A DNA stretch of 64,000 nucleotides from Pelodictyon luteolum DSM 273 (GTDB taxonomy: Bacteria; Bacteroidota; Chlorobiia; Chlorobiales; Chlorobiaceae): the NCBI RefSeq assembly GCF_000012485.1, contig NC_007512.1, forward strand, positions 1,117,001 to 1,181,000, written 5' to 3'. The position numbers and the translations under genes were made by a program. Every line of letters begins with the position of its first letter. Position 1 is the stretch's first letter. Below are positions 9,100-20,600 of the stretch, one piece after another. The notes below the pieces were generated by a model, which worked only from the letters and a program-made list of their open reading frames with translations, ran no database searches and had not been told where the DNA came from.

Positions 9100-12000
9100 C
9101 ATCCATACATCGAACCGGACGGAAGTACTCGCCGCCGATCTTGCTTCGTATTTCGCGGCATCGCCACCCGCTTCCCCTTTTTCGCGCGAAGTGGTCGTGG
9201 TCCAGAGCCGGGGGATGCAGCGATGGCTCTCCATGGAGCTTGCCCGGCGGCTCGGGGTATGGGCCGGTGCCCGATACCCCTTTCCGAACGCTGTTGTCTC
9301 GGAGCTCTTCCGGCATGTTTTCCCCTCTAAGGAGGACGAGGCCGGGAGGTACGATCCCGAGTGTACGACCTGGAGCATCATGCGCCTCCTGCCCTCCATG
9401 CTCCGGGACGAACCCTTTGCGATACTCAGCCGCTACCTTTCCGGGAGCTCGGCACCGCTCCGTCTGTACCAGCTTGCGACGAAGATCGCCGACTCGTTCG
9501 ACCAGTACACCCTGTTCCGCCCAGAGATGCTTGCCCTGTGGGAAGCCGGCGAGGGCACCGCGGGACCCGACGGATGGCAGTCGATCCTCTGGCGTCGCCT
9601 GAATGCCGAGCTGGGAGGGCGTCACCGCGGTATCCTGAAGGAGGCGTTCTGCAGGAACGGAACGCTTCCCGATGCGGTGTTCCCCCGACGAATCGCGCTG
9701 TTCGGCATCTCCTACCTGCCGCAGTTCCATCTCGACATCCTCTCTGCCATCGCCCGCCACAGGGAGGTCAATCTGTTCGTCCTCAGCCCTACCGAGGAGT
9801 ACTGGGGGGACATCGTCTCCCGCCGTACGCTCTCCGGCATGACGCATGCCGAACGGGAACTTCATGCCGAGGGCAATCCGCTGCTGGCGTCTCTCGGCCG
9901 GATAGGCCGCGACTTCTCCGACATGGTGCTGGAGATCCCCGATGAGCAGAACAGGACGGTTGAGCGCTACATCGATCCCCGACGCGACACCCTTCTGCAT
10001 GCCATCCAGTCGGACATCCTCACACTATCGGGCACCGGGGAGGGAGAACGCCCTGTGTGTTCCGCCACAGACCGCTCGGTACAGGTGCATGCATGCCACT
10101 CCCCGCAACGCGAGGTCGAGGTGCTGCACGACCGCATGCTTGACATGCTGGAGTCCATTCCGGGGCTTGCCCCACGGGACATCGTGGTGATGGCGCCCGA
10201 CATCGAAACCTACTCTCCGTTCATCACTGCGGTGTTCGGCTCCGCCGCCGAAGGCCGCATTCCTTTTTCCGTTGCTGACCGCCGCCTCATGAATGAAGGC
10301 GAAGTCTCCTCGGCGGTCCTGCGTCTTCTTGAGCTCCACCGCAGCAGAGCTTCCGCTCCTGAACTCTTCGACCTGCTCTCCAGTCCACCCGTTGCCCGGC
10401 GCTTCGGCCTGGACGTATCCGCACTGCAGAGCATCCGTGGATGGATCGTCGATACCCGCATCAGATGGGGAATCGACGAAGAGGAGCGCAGCATGAACCA
10501 GCTCCCGGCGTTCCGCCAGAATACCTGGCGTGCCGGCATCGACCGGCTTCTGCTCGGTTATGCCATGGACAGCAGGGAGAGCTGCTGTGAGGGGATTCTC
10601 CCGTTTGAGGGGGTTGATGGCGGAGCGGCCGAAACCATCGGGCTGTTTGCCGATTTCATCGACGCTGTCGACAGATTCCGTCACGGGCTATCCAAAACCC
10701 GTACCCTTGAGGAGTGGCGGGTGTTCTTCATCTCCATGCTTGAGCACTTCATGCTGACAGAGGAGGACTCGACCCGGGAGTTTCTGGCAGTTCAGGACCT
10801 GATGGAGCGCATGGGCGAAATAAGCAGGCTTTCGGCCTACCACGACGAAGTTCCGCCTGAGGTCGTCATTGCCTGGCTGCAGGGGCGCCTTCAGCAGAAG
10901 GAGCAGGGGCTGGGGTTCATGACCGGGGGGGTCACCTTCTGTTCGATGCTTCCCATGCGGAGTGTCCCCTTCAGGGTTGTTGTTATGCTCGGTATGGATG
11001 ACGGAGCTTTTCCCCGCCAGCAGCATCCGCCCGGCTTCGATCTCATCTCCCGCCACCCGAAGCGCGCAGACCGCTCGGTGCGCGCTGAAGACCGGTATCT
11101 CTTCCTTGAAACCATTCTCTCTGCCCGCGATGTCCTCTATATCAGCTTTGTCGGCCGCAGCCGGAAGGACAGCAGCCCGATACCGCCCTCGGTGCTGGTG
11201 AGCGAACTTTTCGACGCCATCGACAGGGGGTTCCTGCTGCCGGAAGGGGTAAGGGCGGAGGAGATGCTTCTTTTCAGTCACCCCCTGCAGCCATTCAGTC
11301 CGGCATGTTTCAGCGCCGGGGGCCCGCTGTTCAGCTACTCCGAAGAGAATTTCCTCCCGCACGCCGAGCATTCCGGTGCAGGTCCGGAGCCGCTGTTTAT
11401 GGACTCGCCGCTTCCTGAACCCGGTGAGCCTCTCCAGCGCGTCGAGCTCATGGACCTCATCGGCTTCTATGACAATCCCTCGGCGTTTTTCCTCCGCTAC
11501 CGCCTTGGGCTGCAGCCGGCAGGTCAGGTTCTTCCGCTCGATGAGCGGGAGCCGTTCGGCCTTGACGGGCTTGACGCCTACCGGATACGGGCCGAACTGG
11601 CAGAGGCCATGCTTCTGGAAGGTGACATCGGCCGGGTCCAGGATCGGTTCCGTGCCGAGGGCGTCCTGCCGCCCGCACTCTCTGGAGACCGGCTCTATCA
11701 ATCGCTTCTTGAAGATGCAGCCCGGTTTGTACGTTCGGTTCAGCGCCTTGCTCCAATATCCCTCCCGCTGCCGGCGCTTGATTTCGAACTGCCGCTTGGC
11801 CCCATGATCCTCAGCGGTCGGCTCGAGGGCCTCCGGAGCAGCGGCCAGCTGTTCGCCAGGCCGGCATCCATGAAGGCGAGGGAGCGCATGCGGAGCTGGA
11901 TATTCCATCTGGTCCTCTGCTCCCTCCGGCCCGAAGGGGTCGATCCGGAAACACTGCTGATCATGAACAATGGCGCCTACCGGCTCCGTCAGCCTGAAGC

Positions 12001-12316
12001 GCCAGGCCTGCTCCTGCAGGAGCTTCTTGAACGATACCGGTCGGGACAGCGCATGCCGCTGGCTTATTTCCCTGAAACCTCCTTCAGTTGGGAGGGAAAA
12101 CTGGAGAAAGGGGAGGGTGATGCGTTGAAAGCCGCCCGGGGGGCCTGGCGCACAAGCGGATTCGGGGGAGCCCGGGGCGAAGGCGATGACCCCGCTTTCA
12201 GGCGATGCTTCGGTGAAGCAGGGTTTGATAGTGAGGCTGCCGGCCCGCTTTACTTCCGCGAACTCGCCGCTGCCCTTGTCCGGCCGGTTCTTCAGCATTC
12301 GGAGGCCGTGAAATGA
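9089..12316 (+). CDS. recC: Exonuclease V subunit RecC
   Basis: This 1075-residue RecC begins with the characteristic N-terminal block (FSREVVVVQSRGMQRWLSME) and contains later conserved blocks such as LFGISYLPQFHLDIL and VTFCSMLPMRSVPFRVVVML. Length is close to the E. coli protein (1122). RecC recognises Chi in the RecBCD complex. The most likely start is GTG at 9089, inside the end of sbcC; there is no gap in which another start would fit well. recB begins within its stop codon (ATGATGA at 12313-12319), so the subunits are translationally coupled. Confidence 0.93.
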   Translation: MAFNIHTSNRTEVLAADLASYFAASPPASPFSREVVVVQSRGMQRWLSMELARRLGVWAGARYPFPNAVVSELFRHVFPSKEDEAGRYDPECTTWSIMRLLPSMLRDEPFAILSRYLSGSSAPLRLYQLATKIADSFDQYTLFRPEMLALWEAGEGTAGPDGWQSILWRRLNAELGGRHRGILKEAFCRNGTLPDAVFPRRIALFGISYLPQFHLDILSAIARHREVNLFVLSPTEEYWGDIVSRRTLSGMTHAERELHAEGNPLLASLGRIGRDFSDMVLEIPDEQNRTVERYIDPRRDTLLHAIQSDILTLSGTGEGERPVCSATDRSVQVHACHSPQREVEVLHDRMLDMLESIPGLAPRDIVVMAPDIETYSPFITAVFGSAAEGRIPFSVADRRLMNEGEVSSAVLRLLELHRSRASAPELFDLLSSPPVARRFGLDVSALQSIRGWIVDTRIRWGIDEEERSMNQLPAFRQNTWRAGIDRLLLGYAMDSRESCCEGILPFEGVDGGAAETIGLFADFIDAVDRFRHGLSKTRTLEEWRVFFISMLEHFMLTEEDSTREFLAVQDLMERMGEISRLSAYHDEVPPEVVIAWLQGRLQQKEQGLGFMTGGVTFCSMLPMRSVPFRVVVMLGMDDGAFPRQQHPPGFDLISRHPKRADRSVRAEDRYLFLETILSARDVLYISFVGRSRKDSSPIPPSVLVSELFDAIDRGFLLPEGVRAEEMLLFSHPLQPFSPACFSAGGPLFSYSEENFLPHAEHSGAGPEPLFMDSPLPEPGEPLQRVELMDLIGFYDNPSAFFLRYRLGLQPAGQVLPLDEREPFGLDGLDAYRIRAELAEAMLLEGDIGRVQDRFRAEGVLPPALSGDRLYQSLLEDAARFVRSVQRLAPISLPLPALDFELPLGPMILSGRLEGLRSSGQLFARPASMKARERMRSWIFHLVLCSLRPEGVDPETLLIMNNGAYRLRQPEAPGLLLQELLERYRSGQRMPLAYFPETSFSWEGKLEKGEGDALKAARGAWRTSGFGGARGEGDDPAFRRCFGEAGFDSEAAGPLYFRELAAALVRPVLQHSEAVK

Positions 12317-15300
12317 TGAGGGCACTGGAACACGCATCCGTCCCGCTCAGCGGAATGAACCTCATCGAGGCCAGTGCCGGAACGGGCAAGACCCATGCCA
12401 TCGGCTCGCTGTACCTTCGTCTTGTCGTCGAAGAAAGCCTCCTGCCCGACAGCATTCTCGTGGTCACCTATACCGAAGCAGCGAGCGGGGAGCTCAGGGG
12501 GAGGATCCGGGATCGCATCCGCGACACCCTTCATGCCCTCCGGGACCCTCAGTGTTCTCAGCAGGCGCTTTTGGAGATCGGCAGCGCCGCTGTTGCTGTC
12601 GGCGTGGAAGAAGCCGCCCGGCGGCTTGAGGGGGCGCTCGGCTCATTTGATACGGCAGCGGTGCACACCATCCATGCGTTCTGCTTGAGGGCACTGCAGG
12701 ATCATGCGTTTGAAAGCGGTTCGCTCTACGATACCGCGCTCGGAGCCGATCAGCATGAACTGCTGCAGGGGATTGTCGAGGATTTCTGGCGCCAGCGTTT
12801 CTTTTCCCCGGAATCGCCGCTCTCCGGCTATATCGGCTGGAAAAAGGATGTGACTCCTGAATCCTTCACCCGGCTTCTCTCTTCACTCCGTCCCGGCCCG
12901 TTCACCTGCATCAGGCCCGACTACCCCCCTGAAGAGCCGGCTGCCGCCGAAGCCCGCTGCACGGAGGCTTACCGGGCCGCGGCTGGTATGTGGAAGCAAG
13001 AGCGTGCCCTCATTGTCTCCATCCTCAATGACGATGCCGGACTGAGCCGTGCGGCCGGAGCCTATAAAAAAGAGGAGCTCATTCTACTCTTTGAGCGCAT
13101 GGACGCCTATCTCGAAAGCGGGAGCGTGTTTGACTGCTTCACCGGTTTTGAGCGCTTTACGTCCGCATCGCTGCGGGCAAACATGAAGAAGAAGTACGAG
13201 GCCCCCGTCCACCGTTTTTTCGATGCCGCTGAAGCGCTGCTCCGGGAACTCGACCTGCGCCTCCTGGTGTTGAAGTCTGAACTGGTCCGCTATTACCGCT
13301 CAGTACTGCCACGGCGCAAAGAGGAGCTGAATGTCAGGCTGTTCGACGATCTGCTCACTGATCTGTATCTGGCCCTTGAGGCTGAGGGTGGAGGAAGGCT
13401 GGGTGAGGTGCTCCGCTCATCCTACCCGGCGGCACTCATCGATGAGTTCCAGGATACCGATCCCGTGCAGTATGAGATCTTCAGGATGATCTATGCCGGT
13501 TCCGACCTCCCGCTGTTTCTTATCGGCGATCCCAAGCAGGCCATCTACAGCTTCCGTGGTGCAGACCTCTTCGCCTATCTCAAGGCCGCAGCGTCCGTGG
13601 ACGGCGATTGCCGCTTCACGCTCGAGAAGAACTGGCGTTCAGCGCCCCTCCTGCTCGAGGGGTTCAACACGCTGTTCCTGAAGGGTCCGAACCCTTTCCT
13701 GTACCCCGGCATTGCCTATCGCCCCGTCAGTTCCGGTGGCGGCGGTCCCCGGGACCCCTTCACGCATGAGGATGACAGGCATCCGGAACCGCTTCAGCTA
13801 TGGCTGCTTGATGCTCGGGATGCAAAGAACGGATGCCTCACCGTAGAGGCGGCTGAAGAGATGGCGGCAGCGGCGGTGGCCGGGGAGATCGTCCGCCTGC
13901 TCGGTGATGCCCGGGCAGGAAAAGCCCGCATCGGAGATGTGCCGCTTGCCGCTTCGGATATGGCAGTCATCGTCCGGACCCACCTGCAGGCGGCAAAGGT
14001 GCACGCCGCCCTCAGGGCGAGGGGTGTGCCGGCAGTCATGCAGAGCGACAGGAGCGTTTTCCTCTCTCCGGTTGCCGGTGAGGTGCTGCTGCTTCTCGAA
14101 GCCCTTCTGCACCCCTCCAGTGAAGGCAGGATCCGCAGCGCCCTCGTTACCACCATCCTCGGCCGGACAGGCAACGTCATCGCCGCATTGTCCGCTGACG
14201 GGGAGGAGTGGATTGCCTGTCTCCGAGACTTTGCACAGTGGAACCAGCTCTGGAGGACGCAAGGGTTCATGGCCATGACAAGGGCGTTCATGCGTAAGGA
14301 AGGGGTTCGCCGGAGAGTGCTGGCCCGGGAGGGCGGCCAGCGTACACTGACTGATATCCTCCACTGTTTCGAGCTCCTGCATCAGCATGAACATACCTCC
14401 AATGCAGGTCCTGAAGCGCTGCTGGCCTGGTTCAGCGAACGGTGCCTCGACACGACGGGAAGCGAGGATGCTTACCAGATGCGGCTTGAGACTGACGAGG
14501 CTGCCGTAAAGATCGTGACCGTTCATGTCAGCAAGGGGCTCCAGTATCCTCTGGTGTTCTGTCCGTATCTCTGGAAGGGCTCGACCTCGACGAAAGAAGT
14601 TGCCGCATTCCATGACGCTTCGGGTGAGGCAGTCCGGGATTTCGGTTCGCCGGGGTTTCCTGACGGCATGCTGCGTGCCGGAGAGGAGGCGATGGCCGAG
14701 GATCTCCGGCTTTTTTATGTCGCACTGACACGGGCGGAGCACCGCTGCTGTTTCATTTCGGCGAGGGTGTCGGGCGGCGTATCGGCACTGAATTACCTGC
14801 TGCATGCCGGGGAGTCGGTGCAGGAGCGGGTCGCAGGTGCCCCGGAGCGCCTTCTGGAAGCCATGGAGGCTTCCTCGCCCCTTCGGATGGAGGCAGATCT
14901 TCGTGCCCTCGCCGAAGAGTCCCGGGGGGCCGTCGGATTCCGTCTCCTCACACAGGATGACCTTCTGAGGGCAGCGCTTCCGGCGCCTAAGGATGATGGT
15001 TCGGGAGCCATTGGCCAGAATCTTCGCCGGTTCAGCGGCCGTATCGACAGCTCATGGAGGGTGTCGAGCTTCACCTCTTTCAGCCGTCAGGGCCACCGCC
15101 CGCAGGAACTGCCCGACCGTGATGAAACAGCCTCTGGCAGCTTGCCGCAGGATACGGTTTCAACTGAAGATGCGGAGGGGATATTCGCTTTCCCGAGGGG
15201 AGCGAAAGCGGGTCTCTTCATGCATGAAATTTTTGAGCATATCGACTTTTCAGCCCCCGATCCTCTGGCCATCCGCAAGCTGGTTGACACTTCGCTCCAG

Positions 15301-15924
15301 CGATACGGATACGAACCCAAATGGAGCGATGCCGTCACCGGGATGGTGGAGGGCGTGCTGCAGATGCCGCTGGGTGAAGGGGAGGATCCGTTCCGCCTCG
15401 GTGCACTGCAGCCGGGCAGCTGGGTTTCAGAGCTTGAGTTTTTCATGCCGATGTCGCTGCTGCAGACTGAAGCCCTTCAGAACCCCCTCCGCCGCCATGG
15501 TCTCATGCCGGAAGGGGCGGATTACCGGAAGCTCGCCGACAGCCTGGAGTTCCAGCCGGCAACGGGTATGCTTCTGGGGTTCATGGACATGGTGTTCGAA
15601 GCCGGCGGGCGGTTCTGGCTCCTTGACTGGAAATCAAACCATCTCGGCAACAGGGCATCGGATTACGCACAGGACGGGATGGAAGCCGCAATGGAAGAAC
15701 ACCGGTACCACCTCCAGTACCTCTTCTATCTTTCCGCCCTGAACCGCCATCTCACACTCCGGGTTCCGGGCTACACCTATCGGACACACTTTGGCGGAGT
15801 ACTCTATGTTTTTCTTCGCGGGGTGGACGGAAAGGGTAGAGGGACAGGTCTCTACCGGGTCCGTCCGCCAGCCGGGCTGATTGAGGAACTGACATTGGCA
15901 ATTGCCGGGGAGTTTGCATCATGA
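12313..15924 (+). CDS. recB: Exonuclease V subunit RecB (helicase/nuclease)
   Basis: This 1203-residue UvrD-type 3'-5' helicase has a C-terminal nuclease. It shows Walker A (EASAGTGKTHAIG), helicase motif II (LIDEFQDTDPVQYEIF), motif III (IGDPKQAIYSFRGAD) and motif VI (LRLFYVALTRAEHR). The nuclease domain near the C-terminus has LLDWKSNHLG, the D...K catalytic signature, and F-M-H-E-I-F-E-H-I-D before it. It overlaps recC and recD by 4 bases at each end. An alternative start at ATG 12316 would remove one residue. Confidence 0.95.
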   Translation: MMRALEHASVPLSGMNLIEASAGTGKTHAIGSLYLRLVVEESLLPDSILVVTYTEAASGELRGRIRDRIRDTLHALRDPQCSQQALLEIGSAAVAVGVEEAARRLEGALGSFDTAAVHTIHAFCLRALQDHAFESGSLYDTALGADQHELLQGIVEDFWRQRFFSPESPLSGYIGWKKDVTPESFTRLLSSLRPGPFTCIRPDYPPEEPAAAEARCTEAYRAAAGMWKQERALIVSILNDDAGLSRAAGAYKKEELILLFERMDAYLESGSVFDCFTGFERFTSASLRANMKKKYEAPVHRFFDAAEALLRELDLRLLVLKSELVRYYRSVLPRRKEELNVRLFDDLLTDLYLALEAEGGGRLGEVLRSSYPAALIDEFQDTDPVQYEIFRMIYAGSDLPLFLIGDPKQAIYSFRGADLFAYLKAAASVDGDCRFTLEKNWRSAPLLLEGFNTLFLKGPNPFLYPGIAYRPVSSGGGGPRDPFTHEDDRHPEPLQLWLLDARDAKNGCLTVEAAEEMAAAAVAGEIVRLLGDARAGKARIGDVPLAASDMAVIVRTHLQAAKVHAALRARGVPAVMQSDRSVFLSPVAGEVLLLLEALLHPSSEGRIRSALVTTILGRTGNVIAALSADGEEWIACLRDFAQWNQLWRTQGFMAMTRAFMRKEGVRRRVLAREGGQRTLTDILHCFELLHQHEHTSNAGPEALLAWFSERCLDTTGSEDAYQMRLETDEAAVKIVTVHVSKGLQYPLVFCPYLWKGSTSTKEVAAFHDASGEAVRDFGSPGFPDGMLRAGEEAMAEDLRLFYVALTRAEHRCCFISARVSGGVSALNYLLHAGESVQERVAGAPERLLEAMEASSPLRMEADLRALAEESRGAVGFRLLTQDDLLRAALPAPKDDGSGAIGQNLRRFSGRIDSSWRVSSFTSFSRQGHRPQELPDRDETASGSLPQDTVSTEDAEGIFAFPRGAKAGLFMHEIFEHIDFSAPDPLAIRKLVDTSLQRYGYEPKWSDAVTGMVEGVLQMPLGEGEDPFRLGALQPGSWVSELEFFMPMSLLQTEALQNPLRRHGLMPEGADYRKLADSLEFQPATGMLLGFMDMVFEAGGRFWLLDWKSNHLGNRASDYAQDGMEAAMEEHRYHLQYLFYLSALNRHLTLRVPGYTYRTHFGGVLYVFLRGVDGKGRGTGLYRVRPPAGLIEELTLAIAGEFAS

Positions 15925-17681
15925 AGTACATCAGGTACGAAGACGAACGGCCGATAGACCGCCAGTTCGGAGGGTTCATCATGCGGCTTTCGACGGGTCC
16001 CGGCAAGGGTGTCCTCCGGGTGCTCGCATCGCTCGTGAGCAGGGCTCTTGAGGGTGGGGACGTATGCCTTGATCTCCAGAGTGTTGCGGGCCGCGAGATC
16101 ATGACGGGTGAAGAGCATGTGTCGATACCCGAACTTCCGGAGCTCCTTGATGTGCTGAGCCGGAGCGGCGTCGTCTCCGACGGGGGCGGAAATCTGCCAC
16201 TGGTGAAGGGGAGAGGAAGCCTCCTCTACCTGCAGCGTTACCATGTTGCTGAATCGGGACTCGCCCGGGCAATTCTCAATCGGTGCCTGGAGCCTCAGGG
16301 TGACCCTGAAAAGGAGGCCCGGACGGCGCTGCTCCTGCAGCTTTTCCCCGCTGAATCGGAAGACGGCGGGGGGATGCAGAGAGCCGCTGCCCTGCAGGCA
16401 CTCCGGCGACGCTTTTCGGTGATCGCCGGCGGGCCCGGCACGGGCAAGACAACGACCGTGGTGAAGATCCTCGCCCTTCTGGCCGGTGAAGACGGCACGG
16501 GAGGAGGACGGATCGCCATGGCAGCACCGACCGGCAAGGCGGCACTGCGCCTCAGCGGATCAGTCAGGATGCAGAAGGCCGCACTCCATTGTACAGACGC
16601 GGCTCGCCGTGCGATTCCCGACGAAGCCTCCACCCTGCACCGTCTGCTTCAGGCCGTCCCCGGTACTGGTCGGTTCCGCCACGGCCCCCTTAACCCGCTG
16701 CCTTACGATACGGTCGTGGTCGACGAGGCCTCGATGGTCGCTCTTCCGCTGATGCATGCGTTCTTCTCCGCTCTTTCGCCTTCGTGCCGCCTGATCCTCC
16801 TCGGAGACCCTGACCAGCTCGCATCGGTCGAAGCCGGCGCCGTGCTCGGCGACATATGTGCCGCTGCGCGTCTCCCCGGTTCGGCGCTTCACGGTTCCGT
16901 CACCGTGCTTGAGAGGAACTACCGGTTCGATGGCGGTTCGGACATCAGTGATCTTGCCCGCGCTGTCAATGGGGGGAGGGTGGAGGAGTCGCTCGGGCTG
17001 CTTGCTCCTGATAGAGGAAACGGCGTCGTGCTCCGCCCTCCCTACGTCGGGTGGAATGAGCGGGACGGGGTGCCGGAGGAACTGGCTGATGCAATCATGG
17101 AAGGGTACCGGCCGTTTCTGGAAGCCGGAGACCCGCCCTCTGCGCTGCTGGCGTTCGACCGGTTCAGGATGCTTGGAGCCATCGGCGACGGTCCGGGGCT
17201 TTCGGGTGTCCGGGGACTCAATATGGCCGCAGAGCAGGTACTCAGGCGGGCGGGTCTCATCGACCCATCCTCTCCATTTTACCATGGCCGGCCGGTCATG
17301 GTCAGGGAGAATGATTACTCCATGCGCCTCTTCAACGGCGATACGGGCATCGTCTTCAATGATCCCGAATGTGATGCTCCATTGGTATGGTTCAATGCGC
17401 CGGACGGCTCGCTGCGAGCGGTAGCTCCGGAGCGGCTGCCAAAGCATGAAACAGCCTACGCCGTCACCATACACAAGAGCCAGGGTTCGGAGTTCGATGC
17501 CGTGCTGATGGTGCTCCCGCGACAGGATTCACCGCTGCTGTCGCGGGAGCTTCTCTATACGGCCATTACCCGTGCACGCCGCAGCGTGGAAATCAGGGCT
17601 GATCCTGAAGCGCTCTCAGCCGCCATCAGGAAAGGGACAGCGAGGGTGTCGGGCCTGAAAGACGCCCTGCTCAATCCGTAG
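15921..17681 (+). CDS. recD: Exonuclease V subunit RecD (5'-3' helicase)
   Basis: This 586-residue SF1B helicase has an N-terminal RecB-binding region. Motifs are Walker A (AGGPGTGKTTTVVK, about residue 170), APTGKAALR, Walker B (VVVDEASMV), LLGDPDQLASVEAG and the C-terminal HKSQGSEFD with LLYTAITRARRSVEI. The length fits E. coli RecD (608). Its last 11 bases overlap, tail to tail, with the 5-oxoprolinase gene on the other strand, so there is no room for a terminator between the two. Confidence 0.94.
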   Translation: MKYIRYEDERPIDRQFGGFIMRLSTGPGKGVLRVLASLVSRALEGGDVCLDLQSVAGREIMTGEEHVSIPELPELLDVLSRSGVVSDGGGNLPLVKGRGSLLYLQRYHVAESGLARAILNRCLEPQGDPEKEARTALLLQLFPAESEDGGGMQRAAALQALRRRFSVIAGGPGTGKTTTVVKILALLAGEDGTGGGRIAMAAPTGKAALRLSGSVRMQKAALHCTDAARRAIPDEASTLHRLLQAVPGTGRFRHGPLNPLPYDTVVVDEASMVALPLMHAFFSALSPSCRLILLGDPDQLASVEAGAVLGDICAAARLPGSALHGSVTVLERNYRFDGGSDISDLARAVNGGRVEESLGLLAPDRGNGVVLRPPYVGWNERDGVPEELADAIMEGYRPFLEAGDPPSALLAFDRFRMLGAIGDGPGLSGVRGLNMAAEQVLRRAGLIDPSSPFYHGRPVMVRENDYSMRLFNGDTGIVFNDPECDAPLVWFNAPDGSLRAVAPERLPKHETAYAVTIHKSQGSEFDAVLMVLPRQDSPLLSRELLYTAITRARRSVEIRADPEALSAAIRKGTARVSGLKDALLNP

Positions 17682-20600
17682 GAGGGGTCCCGTATCCTCC
17701 GCCTCCCGGCGTTGCTATCTCGACGCCTTCACCCGGCTGCATGACGCGCTCGATCCGGCCGCCTGCGGGGATGGATGTACCGTCCTGCAGTATGATCGCA
17801 TTGATGCCGCATGCTCCGCTGCCGCCCCCTTCAAGCCCGAATGGAGCTTTTTCCCTCCGTTCGGAAATCACGCTGAGCTGCATCGGCCTGTGGAACCTGA
17901 TTCTGCGCACAACACCCTCGCCCCCACGATGCATGCCGCTGCCTCCGCTTCCCCTGCGCAGGGCGAACCGCTCGATTTCAACTCCGGGATGCCGATCCTC
18001 GAGGATCTCGGGGTCGGTGATCCTGGTGTTGGTCATGTGTACCTGCACGGCCGAGGCGCCCTCACTCGAAGGTGTGGCGCCGGACCCGCCCGGGATGGTT
18101 TCATAGTACTGGCTGCCGCTGCCGTCCGGCGGGCCGAAGAGGAGGTTGTTCATGGTGCCCTGGGATGCCGCTGCGCTGCCGAACGCACCGAGGAGGACGT
18201 CGACTACGCGCTGTGAGGTTTCGACATTGCCGATGGCTACGGCAGCCTCCGGGGATGGGCTGAGGATACTGCCTTCGGGGATGATGATCTCGACCGGCTC
18301 AAGGCAGCCTGCGTTCAGCGGGATGTCCGCCCCGGCAAGAACCCTGAGCAGGTAGAGGACGGCGGCCCTTGTGACGGCTGGAGGCGCGTTCATGTTGCCG
18401 GGATCTTCGGGTGCGCTTCCGGTGAAATCGAACACTGCACGGGGATCTCCGCCCGGGGGGGCCGTGATGCTTATCCTGACCCGGATGGCAGCGCCGTTAT
18501 CCATGCTGTCGCTGCAGGATGCCATGAAAGAGCCGGTTTGGCCGGCGATCCTCCGGAAAAGCGCATGGACGGCATGCCGCGCATTCCGGCGGATGAAGTG
18601 CATGTAGCGCTCCACCTTCTGGCGGCCGTATCGCAGGAGCACGGCCTCAAGCTCCTGTTGCCCGCGGTTGTTGGCTGCCACCTGTGCCCGCAGGTCTGAG
18701 ATGCGTTCCGGGAGGTTGCGTGCCGGCCAGGGGCCGGAGGAAAGAAGTTCAAGCAGCTCCTTTTGGCGGAACCGGCCCTGGCGGACCAGATGGAAACTGC
18801 TGATGACAACCCCTTCTTCGGCAAGAGTGCGGCTGTAAGGAGGCATCGAGCCGGGAGTGATGCCGCCGATATCTGCATGGTGTCCCCGGTTGGCGAGGTA
18901 GAACGAGGGCTTACGGCCGAGACTGAAGACCGGCGTTACAACGGTCATGTCGGGAAGGTGCGAGCCCCCGCGGTGAGGGTTGTTGGCTAGCAGCACGTCG
19001 CCCGGCGCCATCTTTCCGGCATTGTCTTCGATGAGGTTCCGGACGGTTGCTTCCATGGCGCCGAGATGGACGGGGATATGCGGCGCATTGGACACCAGCC
19101 GGCCTTCAGTGTCGAAGAGGGCACAGGAAAAGTCGCGACGCTCTTTCATGTTGACGGAGTGCGCGGTGTTTTCCAGCGTACTGCCCATCTGTTCGGGAAT
19201 GTTCATGAAGAGGTTGTTGAACACCTCCAGTAGAACGGGATCGGGTTTCCCGCCCGATGTATCATCTGCACTCACGGGGAGCGGGCCCGCAGCGGCCACG
19301 CGCTCCATGACGATCGATCCTGCACGGTCGATGAGGGCATCATATCCCTGTTTCAGGAACAGTGTCAGCTGGGAGTCCACAATCATTGCCGGGCCGCTGA
19401 TGCGGCTTTTCTCAGAGAGCGATTCGAGCCAGAGGAGAGGGGCCTGTATAGTTGATCCCCCTTCCGTCCACAGCGCAGTGGTTTCGGACGGGGAAACCGC
19501 CCCCGGGTTTTCATCAGGGTCCGCAGGGGAAATGGGGTCCGGCGTCGTCATCCTGACTTCAATGCGCATGCTGACAACCTCGAGTGCGCCGGTATCGGGA
19601 ATGAATCCGTAGCGGGTGCGGTAGGTGTCGCTGAAGCGTGCAAGAATGGTTCGAAGGTCCGCAATCACCTCATTCGGCGCATCGGGGGATGCCGGCACCG
19701 ATAGCCATCTGTCGGTGCCTGATGGCCGGATGTCGAGGTGCAGGGAGGTGCTCGTTGTGCCCCCGGCTCCCTCGAGGCTTGCCGTGAGCTGCCGGGACCG
19801 GGCGGCAGCTTGTGTGCTGAGGCGCTCAAGCAGGGTACCGGTAAGCGGCATCATCACCGGCTCGATGCTCCGCTCGGTCTTGTCTGCCATTGCGATGCCC
19901 CAGGCTGAAAGCACGGAGGAGTGCCGGGGAACGACTACATGCGGAATTGAAAGGATGTCGGCGATGTCGCATGCGTGCTGTGCTGCGGCGCCGCCAAAAG
20001 CAATGAGCGCATGGCTGCGGAGGTCGTATCCCCGTGAGACCGAAATGCCTTTCATGGCACGGCTCATGATGCTGTTTGCTACGTCCAGGAACCCTGCGGC
20101 CAGCCCTTCTGGATCGTAGGGGGTGCCTGTCGCTTCCGTGACAGTGCGGGCAAGTTCGCTGAACAGCGCACGTGCTCTTCCGTCATCGAGGCGGGCGTCG
20201 CCCGAGGTACCGAAGGTGGCGGGGACCGAGGCGGGGACGAGGCGCCCGAGAATAAGGTTTGCATCGGTCAGGGTGAGCGGCCCTCCGAGGCCGTAACAGG
20301 CGGGGCCGGGTTTAGAGCCTGCCGACTGTGGTCCGACCCGAAGCCGCTGGCCGTCGAACCAGAGGACCGACCCGCCCCCGGCCGCCACGGTCTGCACGTC
20401 GAGCATTTCGGTATGGAACGGAACATTGTCGACAGTGGTCTCGAACCGGTGCAGAAGGGCGCCGCCGAAGCGCGAAACATCGGTCGAGGTTCCTCCCATG
20501 TCGAAGCCTATCGCCTCCGTGAACCCGAGGCGCCCGGCCTCTCCGGCATAGCCCAAAAGCCCTCCGGCAGGCCCGGAGAGAATGGTGTCGATGGCCCGGA

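Noticed and set aside
9047-10000. 317-residue minus-strand ORF opposite recC
   Set aside because: Also a shadow of recC with no recognisable family features.
10688-12337. 549-residue minus-strand ORF opposite recC
   Set aside because: Antisense shadow of recC; the plus frame is a full RecC protein.
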